This document shows positions 26,167 to 33,760 of a DNA stretch of 57,169 nucleotides, in pieces. The DNA comes from an uncultured bacterium. GTDB lineage: Bacteria; Verrucomicrobiota; Kiritimatiellia; CAIKKV01; CAITUY01. The translations under genes were made by a program, and so were the position numbers. The notes under the pieces were generated by a model that made no database searches, was not told the origin of the DNA, and saw only the letters and a list, made by a program, of their open reading frames with translations. The stretch's first letter is position 1. Every line of letters begins with the position of its first letter. Where the stretch lies: positions 1 through 57,169 of the forward strand of contig CAJBSZ010000429.1 in NCBI GenBank assembly GCA_903958395.1, given 5' to 3'.

Positions 26167-27770
26167 TATTCAAATTTTGTCCGGGGACGTGGATCATACG
26201 CGTTCCGGATGCCTTCCCCGACAAATACGCCGAGCAGCATAACCACGAATAGAGCGAGTGCGGGGTAGAGGATTAGCCACCAGGCCCAGCGGAATTGCTG
26301 GGCCTGCGCTAGCAGCTCGCCCCAGCTCGGTGTGGGCGGGGGGAGGCCGAAGCCGAGGTAATCCAATGCGGCCAGCGAACCGATGGCCCCCACCAGATAG
26401 AAGGGAAAGAAGGTGATCAGGGGGACAAGGGCGTTGGGCAGGATGTGGCGGAAGATGATGGTGCGGTGCGGAAGCCCGAGTGCGCGGGCGGATTCCACAA
26501 AGGGGAGATGGCGAAGACGGAGGAACTCGGCCCGTATATAGTAGGAGATGCCGATCCAGTTGAAGAGGCCATAACAGAGGAGCAGCATCAGAAACCCGCG
26601 GCCATAGACGGCTCCGAGCAGGATCATGACGTATAGAAAGGGAACGGCGCTCCAGATTTCGGTGAAGCGCTGCCCGATGATGTCTACATTTTTTCCGAAG
26701 TAGCCCTGGAGAGCGCCCAGTAGCGTGCCGAGGGCCATTGCCATCGCCACCAGTAGGAATCCAAAGGTCATCGAGGTGCGCAGCCCATAGAGGATCCGGG
26801 CCAGTACGTCCCGCCCCGCACTGTCGGTTCCCATCCAGTGGCCGGAGCCGGGTTTATACGGCCAGCTGACTTCTGAACGGGAGGCGGCAACGGTGTAGGG
26901 TGTGTGATTCAGGGTGATGGAGCGGTCTTCGGTCGGGCCGGCGAGGCGGGCTTGTGCGAGGGCAATCAGGGCGGTTCGGGTTTCAGGGGAAAGAGAGTCC
27001 CACAAGGGGAAAGTTGAAGAAACCACCTCGAGGTGCTCATTCAGGGCCACTTTTCCCCGTGCCGCGCCGGGGAGCCCGTTCCGTTCCCGCAAGGTGACGC
27101 GCACCGTGGAGGGGGGACTGCTGCGCGGAGTGAATTCAGAAAGAGTGAGTTCAGCCTCGCGCGGGACGGGTTGGGATGAAGAAACCACAAGACTGAAGGA
27201 GGGGGCCGCCTCGTTTCTCCAGCGGGAGTCCAGGGCGTTCCGCAGTTGCGGGGGTAGGGGCCAGGTTCTTGAGAAAGACTGCCCCAGCAGGGTTTCCGGC
27301 GGGGCTCCAAAGAAAAATTCGGTATCGACGGCCTTCATGATGATGCCGTCACGGGAGAGGTTGACGGTAGCCAGGCGGGGTTCGGGTTTAAACGTCAGGA
27401 TGACGGCATCAGGAAGCGTAATTGAGGACGGATCGGTTGTTTCAAGGGGGCCGAAGGGGATGGGCGGGAATACCATGAAATTCTTCGGGTTTGAGGTGAA
27501 AGCCGGGGTTTGTGCGATTTTCTTGTAATCGGGCCGGGTATGCCGGCCTGACTTCAGGAAAGTATCCTCCGGATGGAATCGCAGGATGGGGAAGTAAGCC
27601 TGTCCCTCAAAACGAACCCAAAGCGGGGTGTTATTGCACAGCAGTTCCGATCCCAGGCTGACGGCATAGAGGGCAATTAAGATCCAGAGCGACCACCAGG
27701 CACGTCTCATGTGGCGGAACAGCCGCCATCGTTTAACCGTCACCGGATTCCAATTCCATCCCCATTGCAT
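26166..27770 (-). CDS. yejE: YejE-like peptide ABC transporter permease with a ~190-residue periplasmic insertion
   Basis: 534 residues against about 340 for E. coli YejE. The N-terminus (RWRLFRHMRRAWWSLWIL, then LVRYDG-like WVRFEGQAYFPIL) and the permease core (MGTDSAGRDVLARILYGLR, six membrane helices, EAA loop ESARALGLPHRTIIFRHILPN) are YejE-like. Residues about 112-303 have no counterpart in YejE and sit in the large periplasmic loop; they contain two weakly similar halves, around PPQLRNALDSRW and SPETRTALIALAQ. First gene of the permease-oppD-oppF operon. The usual partner permease YejB and binding protein YejA are absent here. Confidence 0.9.
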   Translation of the reverse strand: MQWGWNWNPVTVKRWRLFRHMRRAWWSLWILIALYAVSLGSELLCNNTPLWVRFEGQAYFPILRFHPEDTFLKSGRHTRPDYKKIAQTPAFTSNPKNFMVFPPIPFGPLETTDPSSITLPDAVILTFKPEPRLATVNLSRDGIIMKAVDTEFFFGAPPETLLGQSFSRTWPLPPQLRNALDSRWRNEAAPSFSLVVSSSQPVPREAELTLSEFTPRSSPPSTVRVTLRERNGLPGAARGKVALNEHLEVVSSTFPLWDSLSPETRTALIALAQARLAGPTEDRSITLNHTPYTVAASRSEVSWPYKPGSGHWMGTDSAGRDVLARILYGLRTSMTFGFLLVAMAMALGTLLGALQGYFGKNVDIIGQRFTEIWSAVPFLYVMILLGAVYGRGFLMLLLCYGLFNWIGISYYIRAEFLRLRHLPFVESARALGLPHRTIIFRHILPNALVPLITFFPFYLVGAIGSLAALDYLGFGLPPPTPSWGELLAQAQQFRWAWWLILYPALALFVVMLLGVFVGEGIRNAYDPRPRTKFE

Positions 27771-27872
27771 GCCGGCGTATTGTAGCGGCCGCCGTCACAA
27801 AAGAAAGCGCAGAGAGAAATATCGATGGATGGGGTAAGGATTAGGGTTGACTTGATGGGGGCAAGTCGGCAA

Positions 27873-27895
27873 AACTCTATCTCACATTTAGAGTT
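27873..27895. promoter_or_regulatory. inverted repeat in the divergent yejE / outer-membrane-barrel intergenic region
   Basis: AACTCTA and TAGAGTT form a 7-base dyad with a 9-base spacer, about 46 bases before the barrel gene ATG. It could be a regulator binding site or an RNA hairpin. A TTGACT hexamer lies just upstream at about 27847 but has no convincing -10 at the right distance. Nothing else is evident in this 171-base gap. Confidence 0.3.
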
Positions 27896-27941
27896 GTGGT
27901 GTGGGTTTGTTGTTTTACCGGTATAACTGGAGGATAACGAT

Positions 27942-29147
27942 ATGAAAACATGGACGAAGGTGATGTGGGCGGTGTTGGCGTTTCCCCTTGTGATGAGTGC
28001 GAATGTCTTCGGGCAGGACGCAGAGCAGGGGCCCGAAGGACCCTGGCTGTTCTCGGTGCGGTCGGGTGGTGTATGGACCGACAATCGGGATGGTCTGAAG
28101 AGCAATAAGGAAAGCAATCTGGATCTATTCATTGAGCCGCGCGTGGATTATCGTTTACGCAACGGCGACCGAACGATGCTTGACCTGTCTGTTCTTCCCA
28201 TGCTGAAGTGGCATAGCAATCCCCGCACGAACGCGGAGGGCGGCGCCCAGAATGATACCGAGCTTTTCGGGACGGCGGCGATGGAATTGATGCATCAGCT
28301 CTCTCCCCGTGTCTCCCTGAACCTGGGCGATGCGATCACCTACAATGATGACCCCCAGATAAACAACGGTGGTGCCAATGTCCGGTCCAGCTATAGTCAC
28401 ATCTGGAACACCGCTCATGGGGGCGTGGATGCCGACCTGAGCGAGACTCTGGCGACCGGTGTGAAGGCCTCGTATGCCCTCAAGCGGTATACGGAATCCC
28501 TGGTGGCGGCGGATGAGGATGAGGATATTCTCACCGGCGAAGCCTATTTGAAGTACAAGATGGGTTCCGGCTATAATCTGCTGGGCCTTGTGGGCGCCTC
28601 TGATTTCAAGAACAAATCCACAGAGCGCAAGCGCGGTTCGCAGGTGATTTCAGCCGGAGTCGGCGTTGACAAGGTTTTCAATCCCGACTATATCGGCAAG
28701 ATCCGGGGCGGCTACCAGCATGGTGAGTATGACAATGCTGACTTGGACTCCATCGATACCCCGAACGGGTCGGCGGAATTGACCCTCCGTGCGGCTTCCG
28801 CGACGCGGTTCCGTGTCGGCGCCAGCTATGGCTTGTATGCCCCGTATGTGCGGCCTTACTCAATTCAGACCCTCACGGCCTTTTCGGGAGCGGTTGACCA
28901 CGATGTCCTTCCCAATCGTCTGACCCTGACCCTGGACGCCCAGTACGGGAGCGGTGATTATAAGGAAGAGGGCGCCACCTTGCCGGGCGGAACTGATGAT
29001 ATGGTGATGGTGGGCGTCAGCGCCACCTATCGCGTGAACCGGACCTGGTCGCTTTCGGGTGGATATGATTACGAAAACTGGGATTCCGATGTGCGTGAAT
29101 CGTTCGATCGCCATATCGTTAGTTTCAGCGTAAAAGCCGAGATGTAA
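27942..29147 (+). CDS. outer-membrane beta-barrel protein of the exopolysaccharide cluster
   Basis: 401 residues with a signal peptide (residues 1-24, cut near VFG-Q). The mature part is a series of amphipathic beta strands with alternating hydrophobic residues and frequent Tyr/Trp at strand ends (for example RVDYRLRNGDRTMLDLSVLP, MELMHQLSPRVSLNLGD), ending in a strand SFSVKAEM. This is the pattern of outer-membrane barrels found near Wzc/Wza genes in exosortase- or EPS-type loci. Ribosome site GGAGG lies 8 bases before the ATG. A terminator follows before the kinase gene. Exact role (secretion pore, adhesin) unknown. Confidence 0.85.
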   Translation: MKTWTKVMWAVLAFPLVMSANVFGQDAEQGPEGPWLFSVRSGGVWTDNRDGLKSNKESNLDLFIEPRVDYRLRNGDRTMLDLSVLPMLKWHSNPRTNAEGGAQNDTELFGTAAMELMHQLSPRVSLNLGDAITYNDDPQINNGGANVRSSYSHIWNTAHGGVDADLSETLATGVKASYALKRYTESLVAADEDEDILTGEAYLKYKMGSGYNLLGLVGASDFKNKSTERKRGSQVISAGVGVDKVFNPDYIGKIRGGYQHGEYDNADLDSIDTPNGSAELTLRAASATRFRVGASYGLYAPYVRPYSIQTLTAFSGAVDHDVLPNRLTLTLDAQYGSGDYKEEGATLPGGTDDMVMVGVSATYRVNRTWSLSGGYDYENWDSDVRESFDRHIVSFSVKAEM

Positions 29148-29203
29148 TCAGACAAGCGAACCCTCGGGATTCGGCAGCAAGGGCTGGCCTGATGGGATGG
29201 GTG

Positions 29204-29209
29204 TATAAT
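29204..29209 (+). promoter_or_regulatory. perfect -10 hexamer overlapping the terminator before the Wzc-like gene
   Basis: TATAAT at 29204-29209 with no good -35 at 16-18 bases. A start near 29216 would fall inside the left arm of the adjacent terminator hairpin, so transcripts from it could not form the full hairpin. This would let the kinase gene be expressed while read-through from the barrel gene is stopped. Confidence 0.45.
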
Positions 29210-29210
29210 T

Positions 29211-29241
29211 GGTGAGGCTCCCTGAGCCTCACCCATTTTTT
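29211..29241 (+). terminator. strong intrinsic terminator between barrel and Wzc-like genes
   Basis: GGTGAGGCTC and GAGCCTCACC form a perfect 10-base-pair GC-rich stem with a three-base loop (CCT), followed by CA and six T residues. It lies 63 bases after the barrel stop and only 16 bases before the kinase ATG. Confidence 0.85.
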
Positions 29242-29257
29242 GGGAGCAGGACAGACA

Positions 29258-31465
29258 ATGGCTGAAAATCCTCAGGAAGCTGCGCATTTCATGGATTACT
29301 GGCGGATGGTCAAGTCCCGCATTGAGGTGGTCATCGCCGTCTTCCTCCTGGTCGTCACCGCTGGTATTGTCATTACCCTCACCCTCCCCAAAGTCTACAT
29401 GGCTTCCACCCGGATCAAGGTCCGGCAGGATACGCCGAATATCACACCTTTCTACACCGCCTCCCAGCAGCAGCAGGTCATGACGGTGTACGACATGTAT
29501 TTCCTGCGAACCGAATTCGAGGTCATCCAGTCCCGTCCGATTCTCTACGAAGTCATCCGGAACCTACGCTTGCAGGAGGAGTTCGGGCGGATGCATTCGG
29601 ATGACGGCGCGCCGCTGACCCTGCCGGAAGCCTACCGGATGCTGGTTGACAGCATGAAGGTTCAGCAGTACCGCGACACCAATCTGATTGAAGTCCGGAT
29701 TCTTCGCAGTACCCGTCGGAGCAACAAGGAAACGGCGCGTCGCGATGCCGCCCGTATCGCCAATGAAATCGCCTCGGTGTACCGTGATTCCCGGATGAAG
29801 CAGACCCGTGATGTGTCGGAGCAGGGGGTTGCGGCGCTCAAGGAGGCTTACAAGGCCCAGCAACGGAAGGTCGAGGAAGCCGAACAGAATCTTGAGTCGA
29901 TCCGCAAGGATCTCAAGGTCAGCGTCTTCAGTGGTGCACAGAGCGGCAGTTCCGTGGCGTCACTCGATAATGCCAAGTTGGAGCGACTGGAGATCAACCG
30001 GATCACGGCCCGCAAGGAGATGCTGGACCGGGAAACACGCCTGAAGCAGTTAAAAAATCTAACCGGCAGTGACCTGCTTTATTCCTCTTCCTATGTTATT
30101 CAGGATCCCACGTTGATCACACTGCGCCAGCAGTTGACGGAGGCGGAGACCATTCTTAAGCGCAAACAGGAAATGTTCGGCGAACGGCATCCCGATGTGA
30201 CCGGCGCAGCGGCGGTGGTCTTGGACTTGAAGAAGAAGATTGAGGATACGCTTAAGGGGCAGATTCTCGGGCTTAATACCAGTTTTGAGATCGCCAAGCG
30301 TGATTTCGAGGAGACGGAAAAGGATCTTGAGGAGGCTAAGAAGAGCGAGATTACAGCCCGCGGGGAACGGTATCTGCCCTTTGCCAAAGCGGAGAGCGAG
30401 GTCGTCCGGCAGCGCCAGATGCGCGACACACTGGAAACCCGCCTGTTGCAGGAGAATATCGGCATTGATCTGCCCCGGACGCCCGTGGAAGTGGTGGACC
30501 CGGCCGAAGTGCCTTCTGAAAATGATCCCGTCAGCCCGAAGATTCTCCTGAATGTCATCCTGAGCATTGTCATGGGGTTGGCCTGCGGAATCGGGCTGGT
30601 GTTCTTTATCGAGTATGTGGATACCTCGGTCAAGACGGTCGAGGATATCGAAAAATTCATTGGCTCAACCATCATTGGCATTATCCCTCAAAAAGTGAGG
30701 CCATTGCCGGATGAGGGGGCCGAGAGTCCCCATGCCGAGGCCTATCGGGTGCTCCGCATGAACATTGAATTGTCAAAGAAGCTGGGTGGTGGCAATACCA
30801 TGTGCATGACCAGCGGTGGCGCGGGGGAAGGGAAGTCGCTGACCCTTTTCAACCTGGCGTACATCTGCGCGCAGTCCGGGAAAAAGGTCCTGGTGATCGA
30901 CTCCGACATGCGCCGGCCGACCCAGCACAAGATGTTCAAGGTTCCCAATCGCATCGGCCTGGCCGACGTACTTCTGGACAAGGTTCAGATTGGCGAGGCG
31001 ATCATGCCCTCGGTGGTGTCCACCATCGACTTTATGCCGAGCGGAAAATTGCCGTCCGTGGCGCACGGGGCCCTGAATTCCCAGCGGTTGCGCTCCCTGA
31101 TCGACCATGTGAAAACGCGGTATGATTATGTCTTTTTCGATTCCCCGCCGATCATGGGGGTGAGTGATGCGGCCATTTTGTGCAGCGAGGTGGACGGAGT
31201 GTTGCTGGTGATTCAGCACCGCACCTATCCGCGCGCCGTGTCCGGCCGAGCCAAGACCATGGTGGATAACGCCGGCGGAAATCTGATCGGGGTGGTTCTC
31301 AATAACTTGAATGTGACCCGCGATTATTACTATTACTACAACTCGTATTACAATTATTCCTACGGAAATACCAAGGGCCGGCGGCAGGAAAAAGAGATTC
31401 CGGCGGCGGTCCCCGTGGCGGATGGCAAGGTTAACACCAAGCAGGGGACAGGCGCTACCGTATGA
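29258..31465 (+). CDS. Wzc-like polysaccharide co-polymerase / BY-kinase
   Basis: 735 residues from the ATG at 29258 (AGGA seven bases upstream); an earlier TTG at 29240 lies in the terminator. Controls export and chain length of exopolysaccharide. Order: first membrane helix (about residues 20-45), Wzz periplasmic domain with long coiled coil (ETARRDAARIANE..., LRQQLTEAETILKRKQE), second helix near 430-450, then the cytoplasmic kinase with Walker A SGGAGEGKSLTL (about 518-527), A' motif LVIDSDMRRP and Walker B VFFDSPP. A Tyr-rich tail (DYYYYYNSYYNYSYG) provides the autophosphorylation cluster. Overlaps the exporter gene by 4 bases. Confidence 0.95.
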   Translation: MAENPQEAAHFMDYWRMVKSRIEVVIAVFLLVVTAGIVITLTLPKVYMASTRIKVRQDTPNITPFYTASQQQQVMTVYDMYFLRTEFEVIQSRPILYEVIRNLRLQEEFGRMHSDDGAPLTLPEAYRMLVDSMKVQQYRDTNLIEVRILRSTRRSNKETARRDAARIANEIASVYRDSRMKQTRDVSEQGVAALKEAYKAQQRKVEEAEQNLESIRKDLKVSVFSGAQSGSSVASLDNAKLERLEINRITARKEMLDRETRLKQLKNLTGSDLLYSSSYVIQDPTLITLRQQLTEAETILKRKQEMFGERHPDVTGAAAVVLDLKKKIEDTLKGQILGLNTSFEIAKRDFEETEKDLEEAKKSEITARGERYLPFAKAESEVVRQRQMRDTLETRLLQENIGIDLPRTPVEVVDPAEVPSENDPVSPKILLNVILSIVMGLACGIGLVFFIEYVDTSVKTVEDIEKFIGSTIIGIIPQKVRPLPDEGAESPHAEAYRVLRMNIELSKKLGGGNTMCMTSGGAGEGKSLTLFNLAYICAQSGKKVLVIDSDMRRPTQHKMFKVPNRIGLADVLLDKVQIGEAIMPSVVSTIDFMPSGKLPSVAHGALNSQRLRSLIDHVKTRYDYVFFDSPPIMGVSDAAILCSEVDGVLLVIQHRTYPRAVSGRAKTMVDNAGGNLIGVVLNNLNVTRDYYYYYNSYYNYSYGNTKGRRQEKEIPAAVPVADGKVNTKQGTGATV

Positions 31466-32199
31466 GGAAATTGTGTGTGATCATGACGGTTCTGGCCGCC
31501 GCAGGTGTGGCCGTGACGGGATGCGTTTCCGGGCCCCGTGCCCCGGTTTCGGTCAATCCTTATCGGCCGGTGCTGGAACGTATGACGGCACTAGCGCCAG
31601 TCAAGAAGTCAGAAGTGCCCATGATGCCATCACGGGTGAAGGTGGAAAGCCGTGCTGCGGCTCCCAGCGTCCCGGCTGGACTGATTATGACCAATCGGGT
31701 GGCTGAGGTGGTAATGGAGACGACGGAACGGATGCTTCGCAAGGGGGATCGTGTCCAGGTAGCCATTTATGCCCCGCCCGAACCGTTTTCCTGCCCGAAT
31801 GTGGTGGATGAGGACGGACGGATCAATTTCCCGCTGATCGGGCCGATGGTTGTCGCTGGAAAATCCTGCGGGGAAGCCCAGCGGTTTGTCGAAAAGGCGT
31901 ACATTGACCAAAAAATCTATAAAAATGTTACAGTCATCATTGTGCCGCCGGAAGGCGAATATGCCGTGGCCGGTGAAGTGATCCGGCCGGGGCCCTATCC
32001 CCTGACGCGCGATCAGACCTTGCTTCAGGCTCTGGCACGAGCCGGGCGGTACACCGAGTATGCCGATAAGACTAAAATATTCCTGACCCGCAGCAATGAC
32101 CGGGTCGAAATCAAGTTGGATGACATCCGGCAGGGGCGGCGGCGTGATATTGTGATCATCCCCGGCGATGTGATTGAAGTGCCCCGTTCCGCCTGGTGA
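31462..32199 (+). CDS. polysaccharide export lipoprotein (Wza-like)
   Basis: 245 residues. A lipoprotein signal ends VTGC with lipidated C21. The polysaccharide-export domain (KGDRVQVAIYAPPEPF then DEDGRINFPLIGPMVVAGKS) is followed by one SLBB beta-grasp domain (EYAVAGEVIRPGPYPL, LLQALARAG). Forms the outer-membrane export channel for polysaccharide with the Wzc-like kinase, to which it is translationally coupled (ATGA). Shorter than E. coli Wza (about 380) and lacking the second SLBB and the C-terminal helix, as in many Gram-negative export proteins outside Enterobacteria. Confidence 0.93.
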   Translation: MRKLCVIMTVLAAAGVAVTGCVSGPRAPVSVNPYRPVLERMTALAPVKKSEVPMMPSRVKVESRAAAPSVPAGLIMTNRVAEVVMETTERMLRKGDRVQVAIYAPPEPFSCPNVVDEDGRINFPLIGPMVVAGKSCGEAQRFVEKAYIDQKIYKNVTVIIVPPEGEYAVAGEVIRPGPYPLTRDQTLLQALARAGRYTEYADKTKIFLTRSNDRVEIKLDDIRQGRRRDIVIIPGDVIEVPRSAW

Positions 32200-32306
32200 T
32201 AATTCACAACCGAAAGACTTGACGGCGTTCAGGGGTTGATGGATACTTTTGATAGTTTTTTCAGATGGTTCGAAGTGGTCAAGGTTTCTAAACAGGAGGC
32301 ATGAGC

Positions 32307-32891
32307 ATGAGAAAATTGATGACGGCAATGATATTGGCGGGTTTGGTTCTGATTCCGGTGGTGGGCATGACGGCTGGAGCAACGTCGACTCCTGCGGAAA
32401 TCGCTTCCGCAGCAGTGGCACGTACTGAAGCCGCGGTGCAGAGTGGACTGGAGACTTTGGCCAAAGCCCAGAAGGGTTCCGATGAGGCGGTGGCTAATCT
32501 CGACAAGGCCAAGGCAGACCTGAGACTGGCGGAGGCGTCCGGCGACAAGGAGAAAATTAAAGCGGCGACCACTGCCTTGCAGAATGCAAAATGGCTGGCC
32601 AATCAGGCCGCTCGCAGGGTCACCCAGGTCACCGATATGGTGGCTCGCCTGAAAGTGATTCTTGAAAAGGCCAAAGAGGCGGCTCAAAAGGTAGCCCAGG
32701 CCAAGACCCCTGAAGAGGCGAAGGCGGCTGCGGCCATGGCCGAAATTCAGGCGGCAAAGTCGGGCCGGATCCTCAAGGCCATCGATGAGATTATGAAGCC
32801 CCGTCCGCGCCTTGAAATCACCGGGTTGACGATTCCCACAACCACAACCAGCACCACGAAACCGTCGCCCACCCCTCCCGGGCTCCGGTAA
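32307..32891 (+). CDS. secreted Ala/Lys-rich coiled-coil protein
   Basis: 194 residues from the ATG at 32307, which has AGGAGG seven bases upstream; an ATG six bases earlier is too close to that site. A signal peptide (about residues 1-24) is followed by one long Ala/Lys/Glu helical coiled coil (residues 35-150, for example LDKAKADLRLAEASGDKEKI) and a Thr/Pro-rich C-terminus. No family recognised. Located between the exporter and a membrane/TPR gene and followed by a strong terminator, so it may belong to the envelope cluster. Confidence 0.8.
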   Translation: MRKLMTAMILAGLVLIPVVGMTAGATSTPAEIASAAVARTEAAVQSGLETLAKAQKGSDEAVANLDKAKADLRLAEASGDKEKIKAATTALQNAKWLANQAARRVTQVTDMVARLKVILEKAKEAAQKVAQAKTPEEAKAAAAMAEIQAAKSGRILKAIDEIMKPRPRLEITGLTIPTTTTSTTKPSPTPPGLR

Positions 32892-32912
32892 GTCGTCAGG
32901 TTGATTGAAGGC

Positions 32913-32946
32913 AAAGCCCCTTTCACGTGGAAGGGGCTTTTTTTTT
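32913..32946 (+). terminator. strong intrinsic terminator
   Basis: AAAGCCCCTT and AAGGGGCTTT form a 10-base-pair stem around TCACGTGG, followed by a run of nine T residues. It ends the envelope cluster transcript just after the coiled-coil gene; the next gene begins six bases later. Confidence 0.9.
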
Positions 32947-32951
32947 GATTT

Positions 32952-33581
32952 ATGAAGGCCTACGACCGTATCAGTGTCGATCAATGGTTTCTCGCCGCGT
33001 TGGGAGCCCTGGTATTCACGCTCGCGGCGGCCGGCATGGTTCATTCCGCACGAGCTTCTCTCGCCGCACGTCTTGCCTGCAAAGCCCAGTACGGTCAGCC
33101 TGCGGCGTCAGTCGAGCAGGTCCTGGACGCCTGCCGGAAAGCCTCTTCACTGTACCCCTGGAATTACTACTTCACGACCTTTACGGCAGAGATGGCTTAC
33201 TACCGTGCCGCTGACGTTACAGGTGAGGCGCGGGCGGAACGGCTCAGACAGGCCCGCTTCTGGTGTGATCGGGGACTTTATCAGAATGGATACAAAAGCC
33301 AGTTGCGCCGGTTGAAAACCCGGTTCCTGTGGGAGGATTCCCCTCTGAAGGCGATCGACTATTGGAAGGCCTATACCGACTGGCAGTTCTGGGAGCCCGG
33401 CAACCATGCGACCCTCGCGGAACTGTATGCGCGGGCAGGTGAGTTTGATCTGGCGGAGCAATCCCTGAAATGGGTGGAGATCGATCCCGTTTCCCATCAG
33501 GATGCGCGCCGGGTCGTGGATCGCGAAAAGAAGATCTGGGAAGAGAGCTTGGACGGAAAATCCGGAGAATGGGGCGAATGA
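32952..33581 (+). CDS. membrane-anchored TPR-like protein
   Basis: 209 residues. One N-terminal membrane helix (about residues 12-33) followed by helical TPR-like repeats (for example ACRKASSLYPWNYYFTTFTA and ATLAELYARAGEFDLAEQSL). The arrangement resembles the C-terminal part of O-antigen ligase-type proteins (last helix plus TPR), but no ligase domain is present, so this may be an orphan fragment or an independent adapter. It starts directly after the terminator; no clear Shine-Dalgarno is seen. Its last bases overlap, on the opposite strand, the acceptor of the degenerate tRNA-His. Confidence 0.72.
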   Translation: MKAYDRISVDQWFLAALGALVFTLAAAGMVHSARASLAARLACKAQYGQPAASVEQVLDACRKASSLYPWNYYFTTFTAEMAYYRAADVTGEARAERLRQARFWCDRGLYQNGYKSQLRRLKTRFLWEDSPLKAIDYWKAYTDWQFWEPGNHATLAELYARAGEFDLAEQSLKWVEIDPVSHQDARRVVDREKKIWEESLDGKSGEWGE

Positions 33582-33657
33582 CGGGACTCGAACCCGCGAC
33601 ATTCAGAATCACAATTTGAGCTCCACTTTGATAGTGGCGTATCTCTTCCCACCCACC
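33570..33657 (-). tRNA. degenerate or partial tRNA-His (GTG)
   Basis: Reading leftward, the 3' half is a good tRNA-His: anticodon loop TTGTGAT (33614-33608), variable ATGTC, T arm with loop TTCGAGT (33597-33581), acceptor strand CATTCGC, discriminator C and an encoded CCA ending at 33570. The 5' half is abnormal. The anticodon stem has an A-C mismatch, the D region is about 30 instead of 18-20 bases and holds an extra CCACT/AGTGG hairpin, and the only 5' acceptor candidate is GTGGGTG, which pairs through three G-U wobbles. It may be a divergent gene, a pseudogene, or a tRNA-derived attachment-site scar. Confidence 0.45.
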
Positions 33658-33760
33658 CACCTACCCTGATTCCGGTTGCCGGGCGGGGATGACTTATTTT
33701 TGCGTGACATCGCCCTTGTCGGGTGGCACCCTATTCTCATCAAGATAAAGGAGTATGACT

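Noticed and set aside
33715-33740. A possible sigma-54 promoter (TGGCAC at 33723) before the subtilase
   Set aside because: The -12 element GC is missing at the right distance.
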